The position numbers and the translations under genes are program-made. Positions 17,125 through 26,017 of a stretch of 64,000 bases of DNA are shown here, piece by piece. The stretch is taken from NCBI GenBank assembly GCA_963832875.1, contig CAWHWB010000007.1, forward strand, positions 758,832 to 822,831, written 5' to 3'. The notes below the pieces were generated by a model, which saw only the letters and a program-made list of their open reading frames with translations, was not told the origin of the DNA and did no database searches. Origin of the DNA: AP-15 sp963832875. GTDB taxonomy: Bacteria > Pseudomonadota > Alphaproteobacteria > ATCC43930 > CGMCC-115725. Every line of letters begins with the position of its first letter. Positions within the stretch are counted from its first letter, which is position 1.

Positions 17125-17814
17125 TCATTGCAATGCGCTCGCCAGGCCGGCGAAGAACGCCTGGCCATCGGTGCCGCCCAAGAGCGGATCGGTGGCGTTC
17201 TCCGGGTGCGGCATCAGGCCGAGCACGGTGCGGCTGCCGTTCAAAATGCCGGCGATCGCCCGCGCGGCGCCGTTGAAGTTTTCAGCGTCGTCGAGGCTGC
17301 CGTCGGCAGCGCAATAACGAAACGCGACGCGGCCCTCGCCTTCGAGCCGGTCGAGCGTGTCGGGATCAGCGGTGTAGTTGCCGTCATGGTGCGCCGTCGC
17401 CACCCGGATCGTCTGGCCGGCGGCATAGCCGCAGGTGAAGATCGTCTGGCTGTTCTCGACACGCAGATGGATGTCGCGGCACACGAAGCGCAGCGAGCGG
17501 TTCGGCAGCAGCGCCCCCGGCAGGATCCCGGCTTCGGTCAGGATTTGAAAACCGTTGCAGATGCCGAGCACCGGCGTTCCCCGGTCGGCCCGCGCGCGCA
17601 CCTCGCGCATGATCGGAGAGTGCGCCGCCATCGCCCCGCAACGCAGGTAGTCGCCATAGGCAAACCCGCCGGGCAGCACGATCAGGTCGGTTTCGGGCAG
17701 GCTCGCCTCGCGATGCCAGACCCGAACCGGCTCATGCCCGGTCGCCCGCTTCAGCGCCATGCAGACGTCCTGCTCGCGGTTCGAGCCGGGAAAAATGATG
17801 ATGGCGGCGTTCAT
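17125..17814 (-). CDS. purQ: phosphoribosylformylglycinamidine synthase subunit PurQ (glutaminase)
   Basis: A 229-residue class I glutamine amidotransferase supplying ammonia to PurL. Landmarks: IIIFPGSNREQDV at the N-terminus, LPGGFAYGDYLRCGAMAA, the nucleophile elbow VLGICNGFQIL, and the His-Glu pair in LMPHPENATDPL. I prefer the ATG at 17814 (family starts resemble MNAAIIIFPGSN, GAGG seven bases upstream); an ATG at 17820 adds two residues. The operon partner purS lies over 2 kb away, separated by a histidine kinase gene on the opposite strand. Confidence 0.96.
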   Translation of the reverse strand: MNAAIIIFPGSNREQDVCMALKRATGHEPVRVWHREASLPETDLIVLPGGFAYGDYLRCGAMAAHSPIMREVRARADRGTPVLGICNGFQILTEAGILPGALLPNRSLRFVCRDIHLRVENSQTIFTCGYAAGQTIRVATAHHDGNYTADPDTLDRLEGEGRVAFRYCAADGSLDDAENFNGAARAIAGILNGSRTVLGLMPHPENATDPLLGGTDGQAFFAGLASALQ

Positions 17815-17984
17815 GACCATGCCTCGGCGATCATGGCGGTCAAATACTCTGCCGAACCCAACCGTTCAAGCTATGGAACCCTGGCGCGCCGCCGCAGTTG
17901 GTCTTGCGCGGGGGTGCGCGCGGCCGATAGGTTGCGGCTGGCTCGACGCTGCTCGAGACTCGAGGCTGCTCGAAAGAGGTATCG

Positions 17985-20027
17985 GTGGATTCTCCTGTTG
18001 CCGCGCCCCCGCTTTCAGCGGTCGATTATTCGTCATTCGATTGGCGATTCCGTCAGCTTCTCGACACTTTGCCAGCGGCCGTCTACACGACGGACGCACA
18101 AGGCCGCCTGACGTTTTACAACGAGGCCGCGGTTGAGCTGTCGGGCTGCCGACCGGAGTTGGGCAGCGACCGCTGGTGCGTCAGCTGGCGCCTGTACCGG
18201 CCGGACGGCTCGCCGCTCCCGCACAGCGAGTGCCCGATGGCCATAGCGCTCAAGGAGGACCGGCCGATCCGTGGGGTCGAGGCGATCTTGGAGCGGCCGG
18301 ACGGCAGCCGTGTCAATTTCCTGCCGTTTCCGACCCCGCTGCACGATGCAACAGGCGCGTTGATCGGCGGCATCAATATGCTGGTCGACGTGACCGAGCG
18401 CCAAAATGCGGAGGAAGCGCGCCGGCGGCTCACCGCGGAGCTCGAGCAGCGGGTCGAGGAGCGCACGCGCGAGATGGCGGACGCGTTGGCCCAGCTGCGG
18501 GTCAGCGAGGAGCGGTTCCGGCTGCTGGTACAGGGGGTCACCGACTACGCGATCTTCATGCTTGACCCTGACGGCGTGGTGGCCAACTGGAATCTCGGCG
18601 CCGAGCGTATCAAGGGCTATGCGGCCAACGAGATCATCGGCCGGCATTTCTCCCAGTTCTATACTCAGGAGGATCGCCAGAACGGGTTGCCGCAAAAAGC
18701 GTTGGAGGCGGCGCGGCGCATCGGCAAGTACGAAGCCGAGGGCTGGCGAGTACGCAAGGACGGCACGGTCTTTTGGGCCAATGTCGTCGTCGACAGGATC
18801 CTCGACCGGACCGGTCGGCTGATCGGCTTTGCCAAAATCACTCGCGATCTGACCGAGAGGCGGGCAACCGAAGAGCAGCTGCGTCAGGCACAAAGGATGG
18901 AGGCCGTCGGTCAACTGACCGGCGGCGTCGCCCACGATTTCAACAATCTGCTGACGGCGATCATCGGCAATCTCGAAATGCTCGCTACGGTAGTGCCGGA
19001 AGGGGGCGCCGGCAGCCGCTACGCCAACGGCGCATTACGCGCGGCGTTGCGCGGGTCGCGACTGACCCAACAGCTGCTGGCGTTTTCGCGCCGCCAGGAG
19101 ATCCGCCCGCAAATCGTCAACATTAATCACTTATTGCGCGAGACCCTGACCCTTTGCCAGAAGACCCTCGGCGAAGGGATCGAAGTCGAGATGCGTCTGC
19201 AGCCGGATATTTGGACGTGCTTTACCGATCCGGCTCAGTTCGAGGCTTCTGTCCTGAACCTCGCGGCCAACGCGCGCGATGCCATGGAGCTGTCGGGGCG
19301 GCTGACGATCGCCAGCGAGAACGTCACCGCCGGCGGCGGCGACGGGATGGACTTGGCTGCCGGGGAGTATGTCGTCGTCGCGATCAGCGACACCGGTTGT
19401 GGGATGAGCGCGGATGTGCTCGCACGCGCGTTCGAGCCGTTCTACACGACGAAGGAGGTCGGCAAGGGCACCGGTCTCGGCTTGAGCCAGGTCTACGGCT
19501 TTGCCAAGCAGTCGGGCGGCGCCGCGCGCATCGAAAGCCGAAAAGGCCTCGGCACGACGGTGCGGATCTATTTGCCGCGGAAGGACGGTCTGGCGGCCGA
19601 GCACGACGAGCTGGCGGACGAGCTGTTCGCGGCGGCATGCGTCCAAGCAACGGTGCTGGTCGTCGAAGACGACCCTGATGTCCGCGAAATGATCGTCGCC
19701 ATGCTGTCGGATCTCGGCTACCGGACTTTGGTCGCACAAACCGGTCCCGAGGCGCTCGCGCTGCTGCGCAACGAGAATACCATCGACCTTTTGTTCACCG
19801 ACGTCGTCATGCCGGCCGGAATGAGCGGCATCGATCTCGCCCATGCGGCGACGCGGCTGCGGCCCGGGTTGAAGGTGTTGTTGACCTCGGGCTATGCCGG
19901 CGCGGTGCGAGAGGCGCTTTCGGGGGGCGCAGAATTCCCGTTTCTGGCCAAGCCCTACCGGGCGCCGGTATTAGAGAAAAAGCTCAGGGAGACTTTGGGC
20001 GAACGGCCGCGGCCCCATTCGGCATGA
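17985..20027 (+). CDS. PAS-PAS hybrid sensor histidine kinase with C-terminal receiver
   Basis: A 680-residue soluble hybrid kinase starting at a GTG (17985), with AGAGG upstream. Domains in order: PAS at about 20-140, a coiled linker (EEARRRLTAELEQRVEERTREM), a second PAS at 172-290 (AIFMLDPDGVVANWN), HisKA with VAHDFNNLL and phosphorylatable His317, an HATPase (NLAANARDAM, SDTGCGMS, GKGTGLGLSQV), and a receiver from about 555 with phosphoacceptor Asp606 in LLFTDVVMP. There are no membrane segments, so the input is cytoplasmic, perhaps redox or light through PAS. No separate response regulator is adjacent. The gene lies between purQ and purS on the opposite strand and its 3' end overlaps purS by 44 bases. 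Confidence 0.93.
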   Translation: MDSPVAAPPLSAVDYSSFDWRFRQLLDTLPAAVYTTDAQGRLTFYNEAAVELSGCRPELGSDRWCVSWRLYRPDGSPLPHSECPMAIALKEDRPIRGVEAILERPDGSRVNFLPFPTPLHDATGALIGGINMLVDVTERQNAEEARRRLTAELEQRVEERTREMADALAQLRVSEERFRLLVQGVTDYAIFMLDPDGVVANWNLGAERIKGYAANEIIGRHFSQFYTQEDRQNGLPQKALEAARRIGKYEAEGWRVRKDGTVFWANVVVDRILDRTGRLIGFAKITRDLTERRATEEQLRQAQRMEAVGQLTGGVAHDFNNLLTAIIGNLEMLATVVPEGGAGSRYANGALRAALRGSRLTQQLLAFSRRQEIRPQIVNINHLLRETLTLCQKTLGEGIEVEMRLQPDIWTCFTDPAQFEASVLNLAANARDAMELSGRLTIASENVTAGGGDGMDLAAGEYVVVAISDTGCGMSADVLARAFEPFYTTKEVGKGTGLGLSQVYGFAKQSGGAARIESRKGLGTTVRIYLPRKDGLAAEHDELADELFAAACVQATVLVVEDDPDVREMIVAMLSDLGYRTLVAQTGPEALALLRNENTIDLLFTDVVMPAGMSGIDLAHAATRLRPGLKVLLTSGYAGAVREALSGGAEFPFLAKPYRAPVLEKKLRETLGERPRPHSA

Positions 20028-20259
20028 TTTCGATCGTGTAGTCTTCGATGACCGGATTGGCGAGCAACTGCTTGCACATCGCCTCGACCTGCGCGTGCGC
20101 TGGGGCCGGATCGGCTTCGGCGAGCTCGATTTCGATCAGCTTACCCTGCCGCACCCCGCCGATGCCAACGAACCCCAGAGAGGCGAGAGCGTTGCCGATC
20201 GCCTTGCCCTGCGGGTCGAGCACGCCTGGTTTCAGGATTATGCGCACGCGCGCTTTCAT
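19984..20259 (-). CDS. purS: phosphoribosylformylglycinamidine synthase subunit PurS
   Basis: A 91-residue PurS. The family pattern is clear: KARVRIILKPGVLDPQGKAI at the N-terminus, then the GVRQGKLIEIEL strand and a terminal MCKQLLANPVIEDYTIEIM. PurS bridges PurL and PurQ in the FGAM synthase complex. ATG at 20259. It is normally contiguous with purQ and purL; here a plus-strand kinase gene intervenes, so transcription into purQ would have to pass antisense through that gene or purQ must have its own promoter. I see no purC next to it. Confidence 0.93.
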   Translation of the reverse strand: MKARVRIILKPGVLDPQGKAIGNALASLGFVGIGGVRQGKLIEIELAEADPAPAHAQVEAMCKQLLANPVIEDYTIEIMPNGAAAVRPKSP

Positions 20260-20332
20260 TTGGATGGGCCCTGCCGTCGACTTTCAACCGATGTAGCGGG
20301 GCCGGTCCGCAGACACAATCCCGGCCGGAGCG

Positions 20333-21082
20333 TCATACTGCGCCGACCTCCCGCCAGGGGGTCGATTTGGGCTGCCATCCGGCAAAGCGGAAATGGGCCC
20401 GGCGATCGGATCCGTCGCTCGCCGGCAACGCGATCAGCGCGCTCGACACGGTGCCGTAGCCGTCGGTGCGAAACCGCATCGCGGCACTCGCCGGCTCGCC
20501 CGGCGGCGCGCGGGTGCTGCCGAGCAGCGACTCCCACCCGACCCAATCGCCGTGGTCGGGATCGGGCGCCGGCCATTCGCGAAACGCCGGCATCGCCAGT
20601 TCGAGGCGCCTGGTGCCGAGATCGTCGACATCGCCGGCGGCGATCAGCGACAGCCCCTCCTTTAGCGGATGCACCTCGATGCGCGCGCCGCCGGCATGCC
20701 GCAGCCAGAACCCGTCGCGTTCGTCGGCGAGGATCAGATTGAAAGTGCGATAGGAATCGGGGTCGAGATATGACAGGGCATCGGCCGCGGCGACGGCGTC
20801 GGCATGGTCGAGCGCTTCCAACACCAGTTCGCCGCGCGACCTCCGGCCAGGCATCGGCCCGAGCGAGCCGGTGCGGTTCAGCACCGCCGCTGCGACACCC
20901 CAGTCGTTGATCCCGAGCCACGACCCGCCGGCCAGCTCATCGACCCCGGCCACCACTTCCGGGCGGTCCGGCCAATGCCGTCCGGGCGGCAGCCACGGCC
21001 GGTCGATCATCTCGTCGCGATTGGCGCCGAGGATGACCGGCCAGGAATGGTCCGGCCGGCGCAGGATCACCACGGTGCACAT
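20333..21082 (-). CDS. NRDE/TANGO2-family protein
   Basis: A 249-residue protein with the family signature at the N-terminus: MCTVVILRRPDHSWPVILGANRDE, Cys2 followed by the NRDE motif. Later motifs are GGSWLGINDWGVAAAVLNRTG and SRGELVLEAL. The family is related to N-terminal nucleophile hydrolases, where Cys2 could be the nucleophile after Met removal; eukaryotic TANGO2 is implicated in haem and lipid metabolism. ATG at 21082. It is upstream of purS by 73 bp and on the same strand, so co-transcription is possible but not demonstrated. Confidence 0.88.
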   Translation of the reverse strand: MCTVVILRRPDHSWPVILGANRDEMIDRPWLPPGRHWPDRPEVVAGVDELAGGSWLGINDWGVAAAVLNRTGSLGPMPGRRSRGELVLEALDHADAVAAADALSYLDPDSYRTFNLILADERDGFWLRHAGGARIEVHPLKEGLSLIAAGDVDDLGTRRLELAMPAFREWPAPDPDHGDWVGWESLLGSTRAPPGEPASAAMRFRTDGYGTVSSALIALPASDGSDRRAHFRFAGWQPKSTPWREVGAV

Positions 21083-21225
21083 TCAGTCTCCGACACTCCT
21101 CATCGGCTTTGACATTCCCTGCTCGTCATAGACTCAGCCATTCCCTGCTTGCCGCGGTAAAATCGCCACGCCATATCGTGGGAAGCGGCAGTCGTGCCGC
21201 GTTGCATGGGTGTGAGAGAAATACG

Positions 21226-21546
21226 ATGACCACCTTTGCCGACCGCGAGAAGGAGTTCGAGAACCGGTTCAAGCACGACGAGGAGTTCCGGTTCAAGACG
21301 ACCGCGCGCCGCAACGGGATGCTGGGACGGTGGGCCGCGCAGCAACTCGGCCTCGACGCAGAGGCAGCCGAAGCATATGCGAATGACCTGGTCGCAGTTC
21401 AGTTCCAGCCCGGCGGCGACCAGCGCGTCCTTGACAAGCTCGTTGCTGACCTCGCCGCCCATGATGCGGGCATCACCCCGGCCCGCATCAGCTTCGAGCT
21501 CGATCATTTCGCCCAACAAGCAAAGCAGGAGCTGATGAACGAGTAG
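21226..21546 (+). CDS. DUF1476 / F1-ATPase inhibitor zeta-type protein
   Basis: A 106-residue helical protein: MTTFADREKEFENRFKHDEE at the start, then RFKTTARRNGMLGRWAAQQLGL and a C-terminal FAQQAKQELMNE. This is the DUF1476 family, the alphaproteobacterial zeta subunit that inhibits F1-ATPase hydrolysis. Size and motif placement match. The ATG at 21226 is preceded by GAGAG. The family is largely confined to Alphaproteobacteria, giving the strongest taxonomic hint in this window. It is a single gene, convergent with the downstream TauD gene. Confidence 0.95.
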   Translation: MTTFADREKEFENRFKHDEEFRFKTTARRNGMLGRWAAQQLGLDAEAAEAYANDLVAVQFQPGGDQRVLDKLVADLAAHDAGITPARISFELDHFAQQAKQELMNE

Positions 21547-21552
21547 GGCTCC

Positions 21553-22431
21553 TCACACCGGCCGGTCGCCCTTGACCGTCACCCGGTGGCCGGAGCGGGT
21601 ATGCGGCCAGTAATCCCACATCGCATGGTGCTGGACGCAGCGATTGTCCCAGAACGCGATCGAATTCTCCCGCCAGTGAAACCGGCACTGAAACAGCGGG
21701 TTCGCCATGTGCTCGTAAAGATAGCGTAGGATGCCCTCGCTCTCATCGAGCGGGATGCCGAGAATCCGGCGGGTAAACCCCTTATTGACGTAGAGCGCCT
21801 TTTTGCCGGTCACCGGATGGGTGCGCACGACCGGGTGCTCGGCGCGCGGGTATTCCGGCTTGTCGGCGATGCCATAATTCGCGTACTGGCCGCGATAGTG
21901 CTCGCCGGTGTGCTCGGCGGTCAGCCCGTCGAGATAATTCTTCATGCGGTCCGACAGCGCATCGTAGGCTGCGTACATGCTGGCGAACAGCGTGTCGCCG
22001 CCGTTGGGCGGACATTTCCTGATATAGAGGATGCTGCCCATCGGCGGCTCGGGGTCGCACGACACGTCGCTGTGCCAGCCCTCGCCATTGGCGCGCGGGC
22101 TGTCCTTGTCGGCGTGGATGATCATCAATTCGGGCTTGCCCGGTGCGGAGGGTGCGGCCGGATGAATGTGTAGATCGCCGAACAGGCGGCCGAACGCGAG
22201 ATGCCGGTCTTCGCTCAAATGCTGGTCGCGGAAAAAGAGGACCGAATTCTCGGCGAGCGCGCGATGGATCTCGTCGAGGGTGCGGTTGCCGAGCGGCTGC
22301 GCCAGGTCGACGCCGGCGACCTCGCCGCCGATGATCGGTGTCAGCTTGTTGACGCTGATAGTGTCGTATGGCGCGCCCTCGTCGGCGACGTGCTTGATGC
22401 GGGGACCGTTGCGGCTGCGTAACGAGCTCAT
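21553..22431 (-). CDS. TauD/TfdA-family Fe(II)/2-oxoglutarate dioxygenase
   Basis: A 292-residue dioxygenase with the facial triad His120 and Asp122 in GWHSDVS and a distal His in VQHHAMWDYWPHTRSGHRV near residue 280. Further family features are GEVAGVDLAQPL near the start, ENSVLFFRDQHLS, and 2-oxoglutarate-contacting residues in the C-terminal RSGHRVTV segment. TauD, TfdA and their relatives oxidise taurine, alkyl sulphates or phenoxyacetates; the substrate here is not predictable. The ATG at 22431 lies 21 bp from the purB stop; both are on the minus strand. Confidence 0.92.
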   Translation of the reverse strand: MSSLRSRNGPRIKHVADEGAPYDTISVNKLTPIIGGEVAGVDLAQPLGNRTLDEIHRALAENSVLFFRDQHLSEDRHLAFGRLFGDLHIHPAAPSAPGKPELMIIHADKDSPRANGEGWHSDVSCDPEPPMGSILYIRKCPPNGGDTLFASMYAAYDALSDRMKNYLDGLTAEHTGEHYRGQYANYGIADKPEYPRAEHPVVRTHPVTGKKALYVNKGFTRRILGIPLDESEGILRYLYEHMANPLFQCRFHWRENSIAFWDNRCVQHHAMWDYWPHTRSGHRVTVKGDRPV

Positions 22432-22452
22432 TCTGCTCCTCCTGTGACGGGG

Positions 22453-23748
22453 CTACTCGCCAAAGACGCGGCGAAAGATCGTGTCGACGTGCTTTAGATG
22501 ATAGGCGGGGTCGAACAGATCGTCGATCGCCTGCGCCGGCAAATAGCGGCCGATCTCCGCGTCGGCCTTGAGCCGGTCGGCGAAACGGCCTTCGCCGCGC
22601 CAGGCGGCCATTGCGTGGCGCTGGACCGCGGCATAGGCGTCCTCGCGGCTCATCCCGGCCTGGGTCAGCGCCAATAGGACACGCTGGGAGTCGACCAGCC
22701 CACCAAGGGATTCAAGGCTCTCGCGCATCCGCTCCGGATAGACCACCAGCCGGTCGACAAGCCCGGTCAGCCGCGCCAGCGCAAAATCGAGAGCGACCGT
22801 CGCGTCGGGGGCGATCACCCGCTCGACGGAGGAATGCGAGATGTCGCGCTCATGCCAGGTGACGACATTTTCGAGCGCGGGAATGACGGTCGCGCGGATG
22901 ACCCGAGACAGGCCGGTCAGGTTTTCCGACAGGATCGGGTTGCGCTTGTGCGGCATTGCCGATGAGCCCTTTTGCCCCTCGGCGAAATATTCCTGAGCCT
23001 CGCGCAATTCGGTGCGCTGCAGGTGGCGGATTTCGGTCGCTAGACGCTCGATCCCGGCGGCGATAAGGGCGAGCGTCATAAAATACTGGGCGTGCCGGTC
23101 GCGCGGGATGATCTGGGTCGAGATCGGCTCGGGTTCGAGGCCGAGCTTCTCTGCGACGTAGGTTTCGACCGCCGGGTCGATATTGGCAAAGGTGCCGACA
23201 GCACCCGAAATGGCGCAGGTCGCGATCTCCCGGCGTGCCGCGACGAGCCGCTCGCGGTCGCGGGCGAACTCGGCGTAATGCCCGGCGAGCTTGAGACCGA
23301 AGGTGGTCGGCTCGGCGTGGACGCCGTGGCTGCGCGCGATCATCGGCGTGTATTTATGTTCGACCGCGCGCCGCTTCAGCGCCGCCAGCACCGCGTCGAG
23401 ATCAGCCAGCAACAGATCGGCCGTCGCTGTCAGCTGCACCGCGAGGCAGGTGTCGAGCACATCGCTCGAAGTCATCCCTTGGTGCACGAAGCGCGCCTCG
23501 GCTCCGACGTGTTCGGCGACATTGGTCAGAAAGGCTATCGTCTCGTGATGGACCTCGCGTTCGATCTCGCCGATGCGCGCGACCTCGAAAGCGCCGCGCT
23601 CGCGCACCGCCTTGGCCGTGCCGGCAGGAATGACGCCGAGCCGCTCCTGCGCTTCACAGGCATAGACCTCGATGTCGAACTGGATGCGGAAATAGTTTTC
23701 CGGCGCCCAGATCCGGGCCATCTGCGGGCGACTGTAGCGCGGGATCAT
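22453..23748 (-). CDS. purB: adenylosuccinate lyase PurB
   Basis: A 431-residue lyase of the fumarase/aspartase superfamily, starting MIPRYSRPQMARIWAPEN. The signature loop GSSAMPHKRNPILSENLTG contains the catalytic Ser region, with VHQGMTSSDVLDTCLA and RSHGVHAEPTTFGLKLAGH earlier. It catalyses two steps: SAICAR to AICAR and adenylosuccinate to AMP. The ATG at 23748 overlaps the stop of the upstream GNAT gene by four bases (ATGA), indicating coupling; a longer start at 23802 would be antisense-derived. purB is the fourth purine gene in the window. Confidence 0.97.
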   Translation of the reverse strand: MIPRYSRPQMARIWAPENYFRIQFDIEVYACEAQERLGVIPAGTAKAVRERGAFEVARIGEIEREVHHETIAFLTNVAEHVGAEARFVHQGMTSSDVLDTCLAVQLTATADLLLADLDAVLAALKRRAVEHKYTPMIARSHGVHAEPTTFGLKLAGHYAEFARDRERLVAARREIATCAISGAVGTFANIDPAVETYVAEKLGLEPEPISTQIIPRDRHAQYFMTLALIAAGIERLATEIRHLQRTELREAQEYFAEGQKGSSAMPHKRNPILSENLTGLSRVIRATVIPALENVVTWHERDISHSSVERVIAPDATVALDFALARLTGLVDRLVVYPERMRESLESLGGLVDSQRVLLALTQAGMSREDAYAAVQRHAMAAWRGEGRFADRLKADAEIGRYLPAQAIDDLFDPAYHLKHVDTIFRRVFGE

Positions 23749-24269
23749 GGTCGCGGTCCCGGGGCCGGCAGCAGCGGCTTGGCCATCAGCACCTCGTCCC
23801 AATAATGCCCGTTCTGTTTCAAGGAGTTCTTCTCGATGCCGTATTCGATGAAGCCGAGACCGATATATAGGCGCCGTGCCGGCTCGTTGTCGGCGACGAC
23901 GCTCAGCTGCAGCACCTCAACTTCCTGGCGCGCACGGCCGACCACCGCCTCGACCAGCCGCCGACCGATGCCGGCCCTCCTCGCCTGCGGCCGAACATAC
24001 ATGCCCACCAGCACGCCCTTGTGAGCCTCTTTCCGCCCCTGCCTCGGAAAAAACCCAGCGATGCCCACCAAATCGGCGCCGTCAAAGGCGCCGAATACCG
24101 CTCCGCGGTCGAGCCGGCCGGCGAACCACGCCAGGGGCTCGGCGCTTTCCGCCGCGAAGGTGCTGCCGAAGGCTTCCGGGCTCAGCCCCAGCGCCTCCAG
24201 CCGGATGTCGCGATAGAGCGCGGCATCCGCCGGCAGCAAGAGCCGCACCTTGATCTCTGTGGCAACCAC
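23745..24269 (-). CDS. GNAT-family N-acetyltransferase
   Basis: A 174-residue GNAT protein. Motif A reads GMYVRPQARRAGIGRRLVEAVVGRA (the R/Q-x-x-G-x-G/A acetyl-CoA loop as RRAGIG), followed by motif B VLQLSVVADNEPARRLYIGLGF and a C-terminal EVLMAKPL. Acceptor is unknown; RimI- or phosphinothricin-type specificity cannot be assigned. It overlaps purB by 4 bp and begins one base from the RluA gene stop, so it is part of a tight minus-strand run with RluA, GNAT and purB. Confidence 0.88.
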   Translation of the reverse strand: MVATEIKVRLLLPADAALYRDIRLEALGLSPEAFGSTFAAESAEPLAWFAGRLDRGAVFGAFDGADLVGIAGFFPRQGRKEAHKGVLVGMYVRPQARRAGIGRRLVEAVVGRARQEVEVLQLSVVADNEPARRLYIGLGFIEYGIEKNSLKQNGHYWDEVLMAKPLLPAPGPRP

Positions 24270-24270
24270 C

Positions 24271-25119
24271 TCAGCGGCGCTCCGGCCGAATTTCCTCGGC
24301 CGGATCGTAGCCGAAACGGGCGAGGGCCGTGAACATATGCGGCGGCACGGGCGCCATGACTGAGATCGGCGGCCGGGCCGGGTAAAGCGGCAGCGAAACC
24401 GCGCGCGCGTGCAGCAACAGCCGCGCGCTGCTGCCGGCGAGGCCGTAGACTGGGTCGCCGGCGACCGGACAGCCGAGCGCCGCGCAATGCACCCGGACCT
24501 GATGAGTCCGCCCGGTGCGCGGCCGCAATTCGAGCCAAGCGCGTCTGTCGGCCAAGCCGAGCACGCGGTAATCGGTGATCGCGCGCCGCCCCTCGGGGTC
24601 GATCATCATCCGCCAGCCGGCGCCACCACGGGTGATCTTTTTCAGCCCGGTTTCGATTCGGCCCTCGGCCTCGGCCGGTGCCCCGTCGACGACCGCCCAA
24701 TAGACTTTTTCCACCTTGCCCGCGGCGAACAGCGCGCCCAACCGCCGCAACGCCTTGGGATGGCGGCCGAGCACGAGGCAGCCGCTGGTGTCGCGGTCGA
24801 GCCGGTGGGCGAGGGCAGGGGGATATGGCAGGCCAAAGCGCAGTGCTGCGAACCCGCTTTCGAGGTTCGGTCCGCCGCCCGGACCCGGATGCACCGCGAT
24901 CCCCGCCGGCTTGTCGAGGACCAGAACCAGGCCGTCTCGATAAAGCACCCGATCTGTGAACGGCCCCTCACCCCGGCCCTCTCTCCGCAAGCGGGGCGAG
25001 GGAGCAAATCGTGGCGCGGCGGCCCCCACCTTCCCGCTGACGCGGCTCCCTCGCTCTCCCCGCAACGCGGGGAGAGCGCCAGGGTGAGAAGCGAGGCCCG
25101 ATCGGAGCGGCCGCTCCAT
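24271..25119 (-). CDS. RluA-family pseudouridine synthase with repeat-derived N-terminal extension
   Basis: The enzyme core begins near residue 54 (RVLYRDGLVLVLDKPAG), continues with the catalytic ALAHRLDRDTSGCLVLGR (conserved Asp in HRLDRDTSG) and ends with the substrate loop RPRTGRTHQVRVHCAALG. It isomerises uridine to pseudouridine in tRNA or rRNA. Residues 1-53 read as translated dispersed repeat (ASHPGALPALRGERG, SPRLRREGRGEG) and have no family counterpart. An ATG at 25119 has GGAG upstream and lies 14 bp after the previous stop, whereas an in-frame GTG at 24948 would give a conventional length of 225 residues. I keep the longer start but regard the N-terminus as uncertain. Confidence 0.82.
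   Translation of the reverse strand: MERPLRSGLASHPGALPALRGERGSRVSGKVGAAAPRFAPSPRLRREGRGEGPFTDRVLYRDGLVLVLDKPAGIAVHPGPGGGPNLESGFAALRFGLPYPPALAHRLDRDTSGCLVLGRHPKALRRLGALFAAGKVEKVYWAVVDGAPAEAEGRIETGLKKITRGGAGWRMMIDPEGRRAITDYRVLGLADRRAWLELRPRTGRTHQVRVHCAALGCPVAGDPVYGLAGSSARLLLHARAVSLPLYPARPPISVMAPVPPHMFTALARFGYDPAEEIRPERR
24958..25090. repeat. dispersed hairpin repeat inside the 5' part of the RluA gene
   Basis: Same family as 16881-17070. Paired halves CCCCTCACCCCGGCCCTC and CGCCAGGGTGAG face each other. It holds a perfect hairpin with arms GCTCTCCCCGC (25053-25063) and GCGGGGAGAGC (25067-25077) around AAC. Confidence 0.75.
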
Positions 25120-25132
25120 CGTCTCCGAACGG

Positions 25133-26017
25133 CTATTCCGCGGCGTCGCGGGCGGAGGCGGGGGTGCGGAACTGGGTGCGGCGCGCGTCCCATTCGTCGG
25201 CGCCGACGCGCTGGAACATTTCGCGCACGGTCATTTCCTTCGGCGGTGCCGGGTGGCGGTGGATTGCCTTCAGCTCCAAGAGCTTCTCCTCGCAGATCCC
25301 GACGACGCATTTGATCAGGAGGCCGGGCACGATCGCCAGCTTGTAGCCGATCGCCGCGGCCTCGCGCAGGTCGAGGTCGGGCGTCTTGCCGCCATAGACG
25401 ACATTCAGCAGGCACGGGCCGCGGACCAGCCGCGGCACCGCGGCGACTTCCTCGAGCGTCTGCGGCGCCTCGACAAAGGCCATCTCGGCGCCGGCGGCGA
25501 GGGCGGCGTTGGCGCGCGCGACCGCTTCGTCAAATCCGGCGACGGCGCGCGCATCGGTGCGGGCGATAATCAGGAAGTCACGGTCGCGACGAGCGGCGGA
25601 GGCGGCGCGGATCTTGGCCAGCCAATCCTCGCGCGGGACGATCTCCTTGTCGTCGAGATGTCCGCATTTTTTCGGAAAGCCCTGGTCCTCGATGTGGATG
25701 CCGGCGACACCGGCGCGCTCAAATTCGCGCACAGAGCGAAACACGTTGAGCTCGTTGCCGTAGCCGGTGTCGGCGTCGGCAACGACCGGCAGCTCGACTG
25801 CAGCGGCGATCCGCTCGGCGTTGGCCACCATCTCAGACATCGTGACCAACCCGAAATCGGGATAGCCCAACGTCGCCGCGGTTCCAGCGCCAGTCATATA
25901 GACTGCGTCGAACCCGGCCTGCGCGATCAATTTGGCGGTGATGCAATCGTAGGCGCCCGGCGCCACCACCATCCCGTCTCGACGCAGCAATCGGCGAAAG
26001 TGGCCGGCCTGGGTCAT
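25133..26017 (-). CDS. isocitrate lyase / PEP mutase family protein
   Basis: A 294-residue TIM-barrel protein: PGAYDCITAKLIAQAGFDAVYMTGAGTAATLG, then VVADADTGYG, HIEDQGFPKKCGHLDDKEIV with catalytic Cys in KKCGH, and IIARTDARAV. KKCGH is the 2-methylisocitrate lyase/isocitrate lyase type active loop, but carboxyvinyl-carboxyphosphonate phosphonomutases and oxaloacetate decarboxylases share this layout. A C-C bond-cleaving lyase acting on a 2-methylisocitrate-like acid is the best guess. The ATG at 26017 has GGAGGA upstream. Divergent from the cupin gene. Confidence 0.87.
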   Translation of the reverse strand: MTQAGHFRRLLRRDGMVVAPGAYDCITAKLIAQAGFDAVYMTGAGTAATLGYPDFGLVTMSEMVANAERIAAAVELPVVADADTGYGNELNVFRSVREFERAGVAGIHIEDQGFPKKCGHLDDKEIVPREDWLAKIRAASAARRDRDFLIIARTDARAVAGFDEAVARANAALAAGAEMAFVEAPQTLEEVAAVPRLVRGPCLLNVVYGGKTPDLDLREAAAIGYKLAIVPGLLIKCVVGICEEKLLELKAIHRHPAPPKEMTVREMFQRVGADEWDARRTQFRTPASARDAAE

